NCBI GenBank assembly: GCA_040954595.2
Contig: CM082597.2
Location: forward strand, 1,550,001 to 1,614,000
Direction of reading: 5' to 3'
DNA: 64,000 nucleotides
Source: Balanoglossus misakiensis
Taxonomy: Eukaryota; Hemichordata
Shown piece by piece: positions 10,372 through 22,600 of the stretch. The translations under genes and the position numbers were made by a program. Below the pieces are notes generated by a model. The model was given only the letters and a program-made list of their open reading frames with translations, was not told the origin of the DNA and did no database searches. The stretch's first letter is position 1, and each line of letters starts with the position of its first letter.

Positions 10372-13300
10372 TCAAAAGAGAGGCTTGGCCCTCGCTCTCT
10401 TTGCAGACCGCGATGGTGTGCTTCTATTTGTTGCCTTGGAAAAGGGGTTATCATCGTCCTGGTGACAAGAAAATACAAATTAACAAGAAACTCAATTTTT
10501 TCTATATTACAGTATCTACACACTGGCTCTTTTATTACACAGTGTTCCTTGTAATTTTCGTTTTCTTGATGAATTGCAAGTGTTTTACTTCACATCATAG
10601 CCTGGAGTGGATATCTTTCTATTAATCAAAATTTACCGTAGCAATAAACCATCATGATAGCTATCAAGAGTTTTGGGTTCCAAGCAAGACTTTGTACGAA
10701 TCTAGACAACAGTTGGACTGATCTGTCATACATGCAGCCTTAATCCATTCATGGCAGTCTTCAATATACTTGGCTAGTCTTACCTCAGAATCAACGAACA
10801 GTACTCCTTTCTGAGATAACTGACTTGAGTTACTGAGAAAGAGAGCGAGAGAGGGAGTTATGATCTTCTAGACGATTTAAATCAAACGAGAAATAAAAGC
10901 TGTTCTAAGGTACTTACTTGGCCTTCCACTTCTTGGAAGACGCTGATGGTATCTTCTTGTAGGAACCACCATCAGAATCACTGTCGGATATCTGAAAGTC
11001 AAATATGAAAGGTACAGTATATGTAACTTTTGGCTATCATTCTTGGTGTTTTTTGAAGGACTATCTTGGAATTTATACCCACATGTTTTTCTGAAATGTT
11101 GACAACAACAGTCTGACAGAACAGGAAATCTATACTTACTACAATTGATTCTGATGGGGCCTTGGAAACCGATAGCTGTGACCTGTTGAAGGCTGAAAAA
11201 CATGTATGGGAAAGGGTCAATCCATTGGGTGATTTTTTTCTAAATCTTCTAAAGAACGCTTGACAAGATAGCTTTTCAGTACTTCTAATTTGTATCATGT
11301 CAATGCACTTCTTGACACTCTACTATACATGGTTACACACACACACATACATACATGTACACACATTACATACACACACACAAATGCACAGTAACATACA
11401 CACCCTGAACTTGCATGAAAACAGAGCAGGACACCATACAAATAAAGAAATTAACAACAAGCCATACCTGTTGCAATGGAGTTGCTGGTATTTGCTGAAA
11501 CAACACTGTCTTTGGTCTTCCCTCCTCTTCCTCCCCTGCTACCCCTCCCACCCCTACTCCCTCTCCCTCCACCCCTCGAACCCCGCCCTCGCCCCCTTCC
11601 TCGACCTCTTCCTCTGGAAGACACGGAACTGTCGTCGGAATCCACATCTTTGCTTTGAGCGTCATCCATGTCTTCATCACTGATGTCTTCAGCTGGTCTG
11701 TATCGTTTCCGAGCGCGTGATCTGGCTATTGCCTGCAAGGGTAATGACACATGATATTCATATAGCTGTAATTTTTTTTTCAGGAGTGATTTTATTTTTA
11801 GGAAGGGCTATATTTTCAAAAGGTGGGACGTTATATTGACCTCATCAACATCCTTGTCTTCTTGGCCCTGTTTTTGTCTGTCTTCTTTCAATCTCTCAAC
11901 CACATCTTCAATTTCTTCATCCTCAACCTTGCGCTGGGTCAGTTGGACTTGGGTCGTTTGCAACTGGTAGCTAACCAGCTCTGTTATGGCATCTCTTTCC
12001 TCCTTGTCAACAAACTCCTGCACCGCTCGGCCTAGACCTTTCTCACTCAGCAGTGACAGCTGACAGGACTGTGATAAAAATAAGATGGCAATTTTGTTTG
12101 GTATTTTACTTTACTTCTGAAGCAATATTGTTTGTCATAGTAACAGATACGCATGACAAATCTACAATAAGTCAAGCTATGTGATTGGCTGGTATGATCT
12201 TTGGAAACATGAATAAGTCAAGCTATGTGATTGGCTGGTATGATCTTTGGAAACATGAATAAGTCAAGCAATGTGATTGGCTGGTATAATCTTTGGAAAC
12301 ATGAATAAGTCAAGCTATGTGATTGGCTGATGTGATCTTTGGAAACATGAATAAGTCAAGCTATGTGATAGGCTGGTATGATCTTTGTAAGCATGAATTA
12401 GCCAATGTCTGTTTACCTTCTCTGTACTGCTGAAATATTCCTTGACGAGATCTTCCACTCTGGCAGTGTCTAAAGCATCAGGTCGTAAATATTCATCCAG
12501 TTCACTGATACCTGGTTTAATCTCTGAAAGATCCACATGCAAGTGTTCGTTCATGTCTCAGTTATTCACCATTTTTTCCACCACACAAAGCCAGTCCGCT
12601 TATGAAACAAGGGTAAAGTAAAGTTGACATTATTGTCATTCCTGGTGGACTGTGTGTTTTTACTTGCTCCTTTTTTAAAAATCATCAAAAATCCCAATGA
12701 TAATCTGAAAAATCTCACCTTTTTTCTCTTTCTCGATAACTTTCTTCCTATGATACATGATGATGTCTTTAGGATTGGCTACCTTCTTCACAAACTTCTG
12801 ACCAAATCGGTGTGTGTTGAAAAGCTCAAAACCTCCGCTGTAGTCAATCTAAATATTTAATTACAAAAAAAAGACATCAGGAAATTTCTCTTAAGTCCAA
12901 TGATGCTCAAATTTGAAAGACCCTCACAGCTTATATTTTTTTTGTTCTGAAGAATTAACTTATCAACACTCCTAGCCAATAAACAACAGTGGTCTTCAAA
13001 ATGGCCACAGATGGCGCTAAACACTGACCCGTATCCTAATCAATGGCTGTTGTGGTTGCCGGGGACAACCCGTGTGCTCGTCCGCCGCCCTTTGAAGTAA
13101 ACCTTCCACTTTTGCTGTGCAGAATTCCTCCACTCTCTCAGCAATGTTGTGGTCGCCTGGATTCAAGCTTGTGTCGTCAAGGACAACGTCTTCCATGTAG
13201 AACTGCCGCACAGTCTTCAGAGGAATTTTGCTGCACTTTACATGTCTCTCACGTACCTGCACCAGCCCGACATGTCTGCAATGAAACAAAACATTTCACA

Positions 13301-15743
13301 ATATTTAAAATGTTTCAAAAGGGGTGTTATGTGTACTGGAACAATCTTCTCTTCATCTGTCAAACCTAGTGATCCTTTCACAATGGAAAAATCTCATTGT
13401 AATGAACTGTATGTGAGTTCATTCCATTGTAAAATAAGGGGTGGAAGCTTCTTACTTTTGTTTAGATTCTCCATCACTCATAGAAGTAGCAATGGTACTT
13501 CCAGGTTGGCTGACGAAGAAGTTCTGTTGTCCGTTCCATTCGGGTTCAATCCGGCATTCATGTTCATGCCCCCAGATGACCAGGTCAATGAAGTCATCCA
13601 GGAATTGCTCCGGAATATAATTGGTCTGTCCATGTTTGGCCCTGGCAGACGGGAAAGGATGGATGTGAGATACAACTGAGCAAAAAGATGCAAGAAGCAG
13701 TGAAAATGATGTTATAATTGGACTAGTCTATCCCCGGGCAGACCCAGGCTAGCCCTATAAAAATTTCAGTCTGAAAAACTCAGGCAATGATAAAAAACGC
13801 CCGCTGTAACCTTACCTGTTCTGATGCAGACAGAAAACATTGAACCAGCTGTCTCTGTCTTCTTTCGGTCTCATCATGTGCACACGCTTGTGACAGAATA
13901 ATCGATGAAGCCTCTCATCTCGTACAGACCCTGTCGACAAGAAGTTCATCTGATTTTACCACATGATAGATTCATATGATCAAAGTCATTCCAACGTGCA
14001 TTCAGACTAATTACTATACCATTGAATGAAATTAATGAAAGGAAGTTACAAGACTTACCCAGCCCATACAGAGCTAATTTAGTTCTCCCCTTCTGCATCA
14101 GCAGTGGTGTGATTTCAATTTTCTCAAGTGATGTCACTTTGCCAAAGTGATTGATAAGGCCTGTCACACTCAGTAGGTCTATGGCACATAGATTAGAGGG
14201 CTGTCAGGGAAAAAGGTACATACTGTTATAAGTCAATATAGGAAAATTATGCATTGGCGCTTGTGTAAACCACGCCTTTGTATATCCATAGATGTACGAG
14301 ATCTACATGCTTGTAACATGCAATTTATACACTCACCCCTGACGGATCGTCATGGTTACCATGAATTGAGAAGACTGGTATCCCGACGTTGTAGTTTGGA
14401 TCCTCATAGTTGACCACAGGAAATCTGAATCATTGCAAACGAAACACGGCCATTATTCTCAGGCATTTCTGGTGAAGTGCATTCTTACAAACACAGTGGT
14501 GACAATTCAACATCAAACTGGAACAAACCACTGCCACTGAGGGGGGGGGGGATTGATGGGTTATTCAGCTTACTTGGATGTGCTGAAATTGATTGCTTGA
14601 TCGCTGAGAAATTCCACTTGTATTGGGTTCTCTCCCATACAGTATTGTCTCAGCAGTGCCATGCAGCCATGGAGTGTATCCCTGGAAGGCTTGTTTTCAT
14701 GGAATAGATCACCTCCAAGGAGAATGAAATCCACCTGGAGAGAAAAGAAAATATTCAATGTGGATGTAGCAAGGAAAAACATGCTATGCAGCCTTTGTAG
14801 AAGGGTTTACATTCTGGATATAAAATTGGGTGTGTGCACTATCTCAAAGCATTTTCCACATACTGATTTAACCCTGTATTTTGTCATACTGCTGTCTGTC
14901 ATGATTTCAGACACAGAATGATCTATAAAGATTGACTAGTAAAGAGCTACTTGTACCTTATTTTGTTGGGCTAGTTGTAGCACCTCTTCAAACGTCACCA
15001 AAGAATCTCTCCCTCTGATGACGTCCTTCTCTGCATATCCCAAATGACAATCTGTGGCTGATCGGGGGAATAAACACAGAAAAATATAAGTGGTTTAAAC
15101 TTTTCACCACCATGGTTCAGTCCAAACCCATTGTTTTAATTCTGTATTGGTAAAGTTAGACCTTTAAAGAGGGAACATTTTCCTTTTTCTTTTCCAGAAG
15201 TGGACTGTACATACAAATTACTTTGAATGTCTTACCGAGGAGAAATTTGATGGTGTCTTCATCATCACCATCATCTACATCACTGAAATTGAAAGTGAAA
15301 GTAACTAAAGTTAAGATCATTACACTCCATGTTTTATTTTCTTATTAGAAGTAAAAGTATTTGACAACATAGAGAAAACTAACGGTGTGATCAAAGTGTC
15401 TTTTTGCAGTGTTGTTATGTTGTGTAACTTGCATTCCCGGCATGCCATTGAAATGAAAACACGCAGTTGCCGACATGCATCCTGGGAAAAGATCCCGTAG
15501 AGGAGATCGAGGTTCACCTGGTGTTGGAGGTTGAATGGCTTGGCTGCGTGACAGGTTTGTGCGTTGTTACTGGCTGAGGTCATGCCTGAAATCTTTGGTG
15601 TTTGAGCCGATGGAGGAGGGGCCGGAAAAGTAAACAACACACACATCTAGTTGGCACGTAGACTAGCATGCAGTTTGACAACATGCTTTCTCAATGGAAA
15701 TTGAACCTACACTACAGTGTACTTACGTCTTTGAAGGTGGCAT
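10372..15743 (-). CDS. MRE11: MRE11 double-strand-break repair nuclease (complete)
   Basis: Seventeen coding exons join in phase to 698 aa: 15727-15743, 15236-15282, 14957-15057, 14574-14734, 14337-14424, 14059-14200, 13816-13930, 13456-13641, 13029-13275, 12719-12848, 12417-12523, 11841-12068, 11468-11732, 11140-11192, 10918-10991, 10784-10832 and 10372-10458. Human MRE11 is 708 aa. All phosphoesterase motifs are present: ATDCHLG (D24, H26), [23 protein letters not shown] (N132, H133), LHQNR (H221) and WGHEHEC (H249, H251), followed by the capping domain (YSGGFELF...[10 protein letters not shown]). The C-terminal tail has a Gly-Arg-rich (GAR) stretch encoded at about 11500-11600, an SDSDSD acidic patch and the terminal SEDDDNPF motif. 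It is the nuclease core of the MRE11-RAD50-NBS1 complex, acting in the nucleus in break sensing and end resection. The first exon holds only 17 coding bases. It is transcribed away from MEGF8. Confidence 0.95.
12166..12397. repeat. 46-bp minisatellite, five copies, in an MRE11 intron
   Basis: Unit AATAAGTCAAGCTATGTGAT plus TGGCTGGTATGATCTTTGGA plus AACATG, starting near 12166, 12212, 12258, 12304 and 12350. The first two copies are nearly identical and the last is diverged. It lies between coding exons 12068 and 12417, ending about 20 bases from the exon 11 donor. Confidence 0.9.
15095..15180 (-). mobile_element. TTAA-flanked MITE copy 1 (piggyBac-like), in an MRE11 intron
   Basis: Starts at TTAA (15095-15098), then ACTTTTCACCACCATGG and AGTCCAAACCCATTG, and ends near AAAGAGGGAAC. 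It matches the reverse complement of the copies at 22798, 23992 and 31934. The far terminal repeat is eroded. Confidence 0.6.
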
Positions 15744-16651
15744 GCCGATCTCACTTCTTTAATTTTCGTGTAACAAATCAGAAGTGGAGACAATAGCGAC
15801 ACGACTTGCCATATGTATCCATCATGCTTCTCATATCATCACGCTTCAGTCAAAATCCCCGGTCAAACTAATGTCATTTCGCTCCAAAGTTGACTGGACA
15901 TGCGCAGTGTTAATGAAATACTCCCTCTGTCGGTCTTCATTAGAGATAAGTACCAAAAGGTGAGATTATAACTACTGCATCTAATTTAAAGAAAATATTA
16001 GTAGAAATTGCCATTTTGGACGCAATATCTATAACTGTTTGAAAATAGACATTTTCTTGTAAAAAAAACACGACTCCTTGGAAGGATTTTGACACGGTTT
16101 TGCATTGAGAATTGTTTTGTTACAACTTCGATATCTTATATCAATTTTCTGTCAGTCATAGAACACTCATTCTTTCAACAAGGCAAAAATCTTAAGTTTT
16201 AAGGTGAAAAACAAACAGAGAGAGAGAGAGAGAGAAGAGAGAGAGATAGAGAGAGGTGAAAGAATAATCCAAACACACCACGAGGGGCGCTCCATACGTA
16301 AGTACACAGCATCGACTTTACAGCTGGTCGCCATTACTCAAAGTTCGCACTAAGACTTGACCCAAAAAGCGATCGCCAACACCAGTTAGACAATTTCGAC
16401 TATTTTACGACAATATGTTCCGATACCAAGCCTACCACGACGTATTACGTTAGCTAAGGACTCGTAGAATCGACAATCGCAGCCACGATCGGTGTACAAG
16501 ACAGCTGTTGCAATATACTGGGGACGTTTTTTCTCAGTAAAGGTCGTCGCGAAGCTTCGCGTCTTGAAGGTCTAAGATGCGATGATCGAGACAACGACAG
16601 CCCATATCTTTGGACGCAGAACCGAGCTTGAACACAGGTATTTAGACTAAT
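15744..16651. promoter_or_regulatory. Head-to-head intergenic region of MRE11 and MEGF8 (probable bidirectional promoter)
   Basis: The start codons of MRE11 (15743, minus) and MEGF8 (16652, plus) are 908 bases apart with no gene between. The MEGF8-proximal half is richer in CpG than most of the window (16290-16620), and no clear TATA box was seen on either side, which would suit a broad promoter. A GA-rich microsatellite lies at 16215-16254. An in-frame TAG at 16643-16645 supports the MEGF8 start. Confidence 0.5.
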
Positions 16652-19600
16652 ATGTGGCTTGGGACATACCGTGAACGATGGAAACTCCAAATATGGCGAG
16701 AGGGGACAGATTTCACGCGAATTATTTGCTTTCTACTCGCCCTTTCTGGACTAACTGGTCAAGCCAGTGCGTCTTGCAGTGGACGGACTGTTTATACAGA
16801 CGTATATACTGGAGAGATCAGCGACGGACATAGCAGAAACTACCCAGAAAACGCATACTGCGAATGGCGAATCGTATGTAAGTATGGCAACTGAAAATTG
16901 TAAACAAGGTTAACCTAAGGGCGAGGTCGTCAACGCGTGCGCGTCTGTTACGTAGTAATGGTGTTAAATGTGTTAATTTCACTCCATGTCGCGTTGCGTT
17001 GTTGAACTCATATAAACTCGACTTCCTGTCATGTGATTGGCGTGCACATTGTTTTGTAAACAGGTGATTGGCTGAGAGGGCATGGCCAGGTGTTACTCAC
17101 GAAGTGTTAATGACTTCCTTGGCACAAAGAAAAGACAATGGTACAGCATCGATTTGTAGGCAACGCGTCTGTCAACAAATTTAGACGTGTGAATGTGATA
17201 TAATTATCACAATTTCTGGGTCAAGATTTTGTTTGTTTCTTCGGTTTGCGATCATTATCGACTGAATCTTTAAATAGAATGATTACTGGATAAACACTTG
17301 CCACTCAGACATGTTTTACTAGGACAAACAGTCATCATATAAGAAAAATCAAATTTCTAATTCATGGGTGAAATGGACATTATACTTCACTCAGGACTGG
17401 TCAGAGGTCAAAGTTCAGGGCTTTGAAGGGAGAAAGACCTTTACACAGAAAAATTCTATAAATTATCACAGCCTTGTTGACTAGACATTGTGCAAAAACA
17501 AATAAACTGTTTAAACATAACATTGTCATTATCTGAACTATGAGCCACATTAAATTTAATTGAGAAAAAAACCACATGGTGTTTATGCCCAAGGAAGTTT
17601 ACTTTTGGAAGTTTAGTGGCCTATAATGATGAATGTTGGGCATCTTCAAATCTTTATTGAAAAATTTAACTATCTCAAAGTATGTCAACGAGGAGAGAAA
17701 TAAAAGCAAACAAAAGTTAAGAGTCCCATCACGTCTGTCCATAGCAACGAATAGGGTTACTGTGCTCCAGAAAAACAGAAATCGAAATCACTTCAAACAA
17801 GCAGTTCAGATAGCTTCAGTTGTAGCAGTGTTCTGTCTAGGATGACATAAACAGGGGGATATGTCCCACCTTTGCCAGAATATTTTGGGGGATTTCACTC
17901 TGGCTAGGAGGATTGTAATATCTCCAAAATATGAGTGACGTCATTTTCAGGGGCAAGAGGGTTGTGTAATTGTACAAACTACAATGGCCATTCATAAACA
18001 GACCATGAAATTGTATACTTTTAGTTCTAATGTGTACAAAAACACCTCCAAGGAACGACAGACTATTCTTTTCACGCCACCCTCTCAGTTTCAGGTGACA
18101 AGAATCATGCGCAATAGACATCCCTGTCTTTAATGGCGTCATTCAATGCGATGTTACGAAGGCAGTTGCTCAGAGCAAGTCCATTGTTATGTCGCATTCG
18201 ATTCTATTGTTGTGGGTTCTTTGAACACCACAGGACTGTGCGTCATTACAATAGAACTTCCTAGCTGCCCGGCCGCTCGGTCAATAGATATTACACAAGC
18301 ACTGTGGGGGAAATGTGGTTCCATTGATTTCATCATTTCTTGTCTGTGTTCAGGTGTTTAATTCAAAGAAGAGGTTAGATTTTCAGAAATAAAACCCCAG
18401 GTGGAATCCTGAACGATAGTAGCTGCTAGAAATAAACTTGTTAGAAAATCCTATTGTTACCACTCTTTTCCAATTACAAAATGCAAATAATTTACTCAGC
18501 TAATATTTCAGCCATGGCCACTAACACAGGTTTGACTTAATCGAAAAAGAACATTTGGTTGTAGCATATGTGGACCCTAATTATTTCCTTTGTGTCTCTT
18601 TCAGCTCCCGATCCAAGTGCCAAGATAGTCCTAAAATTTTCTGTGCTAGAAACAGAGTGTACATATGATTTCCTGTTTGTTTACGATGGCAACTCCTTCG
18701 ACAGTCCTCTGATTGGCAGTTTTAGCGGAAATAGTACCCCGGAAGTGTCATTAGTCGCTTATTCTGGACAGGTAAGAACAGTGGCATGAATAGTTTTGAG
18801 TGTGGTTTCCATGCGAATATGGGGTTGGAATGACTTACAAATATAGTTGCATTTCAGTGTGTATCCAACTTGTAAATAAAGTAAACATCAACTCCCTTCC
18901 ATCTCAGATAAAAGTAACAGAAACAAACTTCTTGTTTTCTCCTTTTCAGATGTTAATTTATTTATACAGTGATACAAGCTATGTATTGCAAGGTTTTGTC
19001 GCGTCCTTTCGTGTCCAGAACTGCACAAACGACTGCTCGGGGAACGGTGTCTGTCAAGATAATTCCTGTGTGTGTTCTCCTCAGTGGACGGGAGAGGCAT
19101 GTGATTATCTGACGTGTCGAGATGGATGCGGGTTGAATGAAGGGAACGGGGAATGCAACCAGGTGAGTTTCGAACCTTGCGCCGTATTGGTAATCATGGT
19201 GCATTGTGGGTAGTGGGGAGTGAGAAGAATAAGGTAGCACTGACGCTATCATGCTGCATTGTGGGTAGTGGGGAGTGAGAAGAATAAGGTAGCACTGACT
19301 TCGGGTTAAATTCACACATATAATGAATCTTGTTTTCCAAACTACAATTCTTAGGATTGAAAATTGCCCGTTTAAGCTTAGGATTTGACTCCAAAATACC
19401 TACTGTTCAACTTACAATAATAACACAAATATTATGGCAGACCGTTTATAGCCTCTGTGTGATTATTGGCAAATTAGCATCTTTTATTCGTTTGTTTCAA
19501 TTCAGTATCAAACGCCATGGAAGTGCGATTGCAAGAATGGTTATGTGGGCGAATATTGTACCCTTCCCACCTGGGACAACACTGGTTGGAATAATTACTT

Positions 19601-22600
19601 TCTGTTGTCCAATGGCCTTGAGTTCCCAGCCAGGACGTCGCATGGTGGAGTGTATCAAAAATCGAGTGATAGATTCTGGATTTTTGGAGGTGAGTGTGAC
19701 AATTGCATGTACATGTATAATGTCGGTCATGATGCAACAGAACAACTTAAGAAAACGCAGCCACACTTCACTGCTTGAAATCAACAGAGGTTGCCATATA
19801 ATATAATATGTATTGTATCTACGTTTCACAGGCTTTACGCTAAACACAGTACTGAACGATGTGATGTATTTTGACTTTGCCACCAACGAGTGGACTGCTG
19901 TCTCCCCTGTTGGAAGTGACAGACCGGTAAGTGAAATGACTCACATCTCTCAGATCACACTATATGTTTTATCGTAAGCCTCTCTCTCACTTTCATTGGC
20001 ACTATGGTCGACTACATCCTACTGTTGGCTATTCTCATTTGATGTTTACCATCACTCTGTACATGAAATGACAAAGTGATAATTATTTTTATTTTATTTT
20101 TGACAATAGACTGGCCGGCATAGCATGAGAGTAGTTGCCTATGGCAACACTATGGTTGTGTTTGGTGGTATTCTTACAAACGAAGTTTTATCCAACGAGC
20201 TGTGGTCATTCGATCTGGACACTCACCGTTGGACGAGACTGGCTGAGTCCAGCACTTTACAGCCTCCTGGTCTGGCAGGCCACGCTGCTTGTCTGGTTGA
20301 TGATAGGTTCTTGTATTCGTACGGAGGTGAGTTTGGACTTTCCCCTGGAGTGTGAAGAAAGGTGGGGGGGGGGGGGGGGGGGGGGTGTCGGTGATAAGTT
20401 TGGGTATATCATATACCATGCATAGTACAGTATCTTTGGTTCTCCAGTTTTGGTCACAGAGATTTTGTTTCTGTTCACAGGTCGATCTGACAGTCAGCAC
20501 TTCACTTCCGAAATGTACCGCATTGACCTGTCTGTTGGTTCCCAGTGGGAGCAAGTGGTCTATCGTGGTGGAACGCAATCCGTTTTGAAAGTCACCGGTC
20601 ATTCCATGGTCTTCCATCCGGAATCTCGGAGTCTTATTGTGTACAGTGGATTCACAGCTGAACACGCACAGTACGTACAGTTGCATGTCAAAATAACCAA
20701 CAGATTTACTTCCTATTGGCATTATTTGGGTTATGTTTTTTGAGGAGATGTTTTCACCATGTACAAATCCCACTGATTCACCTTTTACAACCTTCCACTC
20801 TTCATAGACGTGAACATTCACTCCTTGGTCATATTCTGTACTTAGTAAATTGCGTCATTCTTTTGTGAAATTTCTTAGTTTTGTACTACAATACTACAAT
20901 AAAAAACGCAACTATAAAGTACTGGTAATATGCATTTGAGAGTGATATTCCTTCAGATCCTTTCTCGTCAACCTCGTACACCATCATCTTGCAGATTTGG
21001 CAAAAGATCGAGTGACATGCATTTATTTCATGTGGATTATTGCTATTGGACTGAAGCGCACATTGGCACCAGTAACAGCCAAGCCCCAATTGAGAGAGCA
21101 GAACATACAGCTACTATAATGGGCAATTATATGGTGGTGTATGGTAAGTCCACTTATATGAAGAGTTTGATATTTAGTTGCTGTGTGTTGGAGCTGTGTA
21201 GTGTTGTCTTGTCTTGTCTTGTCTTGTGTTCCAGGAAATTCGCATGTAGCGAAAGTAAACATTAATGTAGTTATTTTTTGTTACAGGTGGGAACATTCAC
21301 CAACATTACATCAATGAAATCTGTTACGATCATGGCATCTACTATTTTCATCTCGGATGCCTGACTTGGGTTTCTGCAGAGAGTCTCAAAGATGATTTCA
21401 AAGGTGAGAACACAAAGTTTGTTTCCTGGGCGGTGATCGTGAATGTGATGGAAAACCCTTCTTTGTTTTTGTTTCATGAATTTCAAAGTATGGTAGAACT
21501 TCCAGTATGGTTTTAACAGTAGAATTAATACAATTTTATTTTTAAATTCAGTTGATTCTTCTTGGATTACAAGATGAGTCCCAGAACGTTTTTTTAATAA
21601 ACAGGTTTCACTGTATATTTATTTCCTGCTGTTTTCATTTCTGCAGAGACGATCGTAGGAGCACACCAGCAAACCAGGGGCAGATTCGGCCATGTGGCAG
21701 CTGTGCGTGGTGGCAGCACTCTGATCATATCCGGAGGTTTCAGTGGAACTGTTCTCCGGGATTTAGTGGCTTACAAAGTTCCCGGATCAGTCGCTGTGAA
21801 TTCCAACATCAGCAGTGATGGTCAGTCAGTCACTCAATGTCACAGGCACTTCAGGTGAGTACAGAGACATAGTTTATTTAATATTTAACTTGACATTATT
21901 TAATGAGGACAGCCTTGCAAACACTGAGAAGAGGTTAAGCCCTTGATTATATATTTTTTCTGCTTAATTTCAGTGAATTGTCGTGTAGAGTTGATCTAGA
22001 GTGTGGCTGGTGCCCGGAAAGCCTTGAAAGATGTGTTGATCGCGATGACAATGTGAGTACATGGTGTTTGCAATTACTGAAAAGTGATTCTTTTTTGACA
22101 AGATACAGGTCTACTAAATACAGGTACAATGGTGTTTTATATAACTGGTCCCTATGTTTGCTAAAACTTTGTCTGATTTCACTTTTATTGTAGGATTGTG
22201 AAGTGACAGTGAGTGTTGATACTTGTCCAGGCATGAACAGTGTGTTGGCTGATTGCAGAGCGTGTATGGCGTGGGGTGAGGGCGCATTACAGCTACCCTC
22301 CACTCCGGTTGGAACAGTGCAACATGGACCGAGTGGTTGGTGTGTACAGGACATGATGTGTTACCCGAGACATGGTAAGGAATTAGTGATGGTCAAATCT
22401 GTTGGCAGATCTGTCTGTGTTTTCAAAGTTTAGATCTTGTTGAGGTCTGTTGTGAAATCTAGTTTTGCCGTCATCCCAGTCACACAGTTCATCAAAATGT
22501 TCTTTAAAATCTGTAATGAAAAATATTTACCATGATCTGAAATGATTCCATATTATTTCAACAGATCCCCAAGGATATTGCGGAAGAACTGAACTTCCGG

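Larger units (their letters stand above)
16652..21854 (+). other. MEGF8: MEGF8 exons 1-10: signal peptide, CUB 1, EGF, kelch 1
   Basis: Exons 16652-16877, 18605-18771, 18950-19162, 19506-19689, 19832-19926, 20110-20326, 20481-20670, 20995-21143, 21287-21403 and 21647-21854 encode about residues 1-588. CUB 1 includes CEWRI and [10 protein letters not shown]. The EGF region has [20 protein letters not shown]. Kelch repeats show the Gly-Gly pairs FWIFGG, MVVFGGI, SYGGR, LIVYSGF, VVYGG and LIISGGF, with conserved W spacing (EWTAV, RWTRL, QWEQV, YWTEA, TWVSA). Exon 10 ends inside the first PSI domain (QCHRHFS). Confidence 0.9.

Noticed and set aside
15320-15646. 108-codon minus-strand frame in MRE11 intron 1
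   Set aside because: It lies wholly within an intron, has no signal or domain, and the exon 1 to exon 2 junction of MRE11 is well supported without it.
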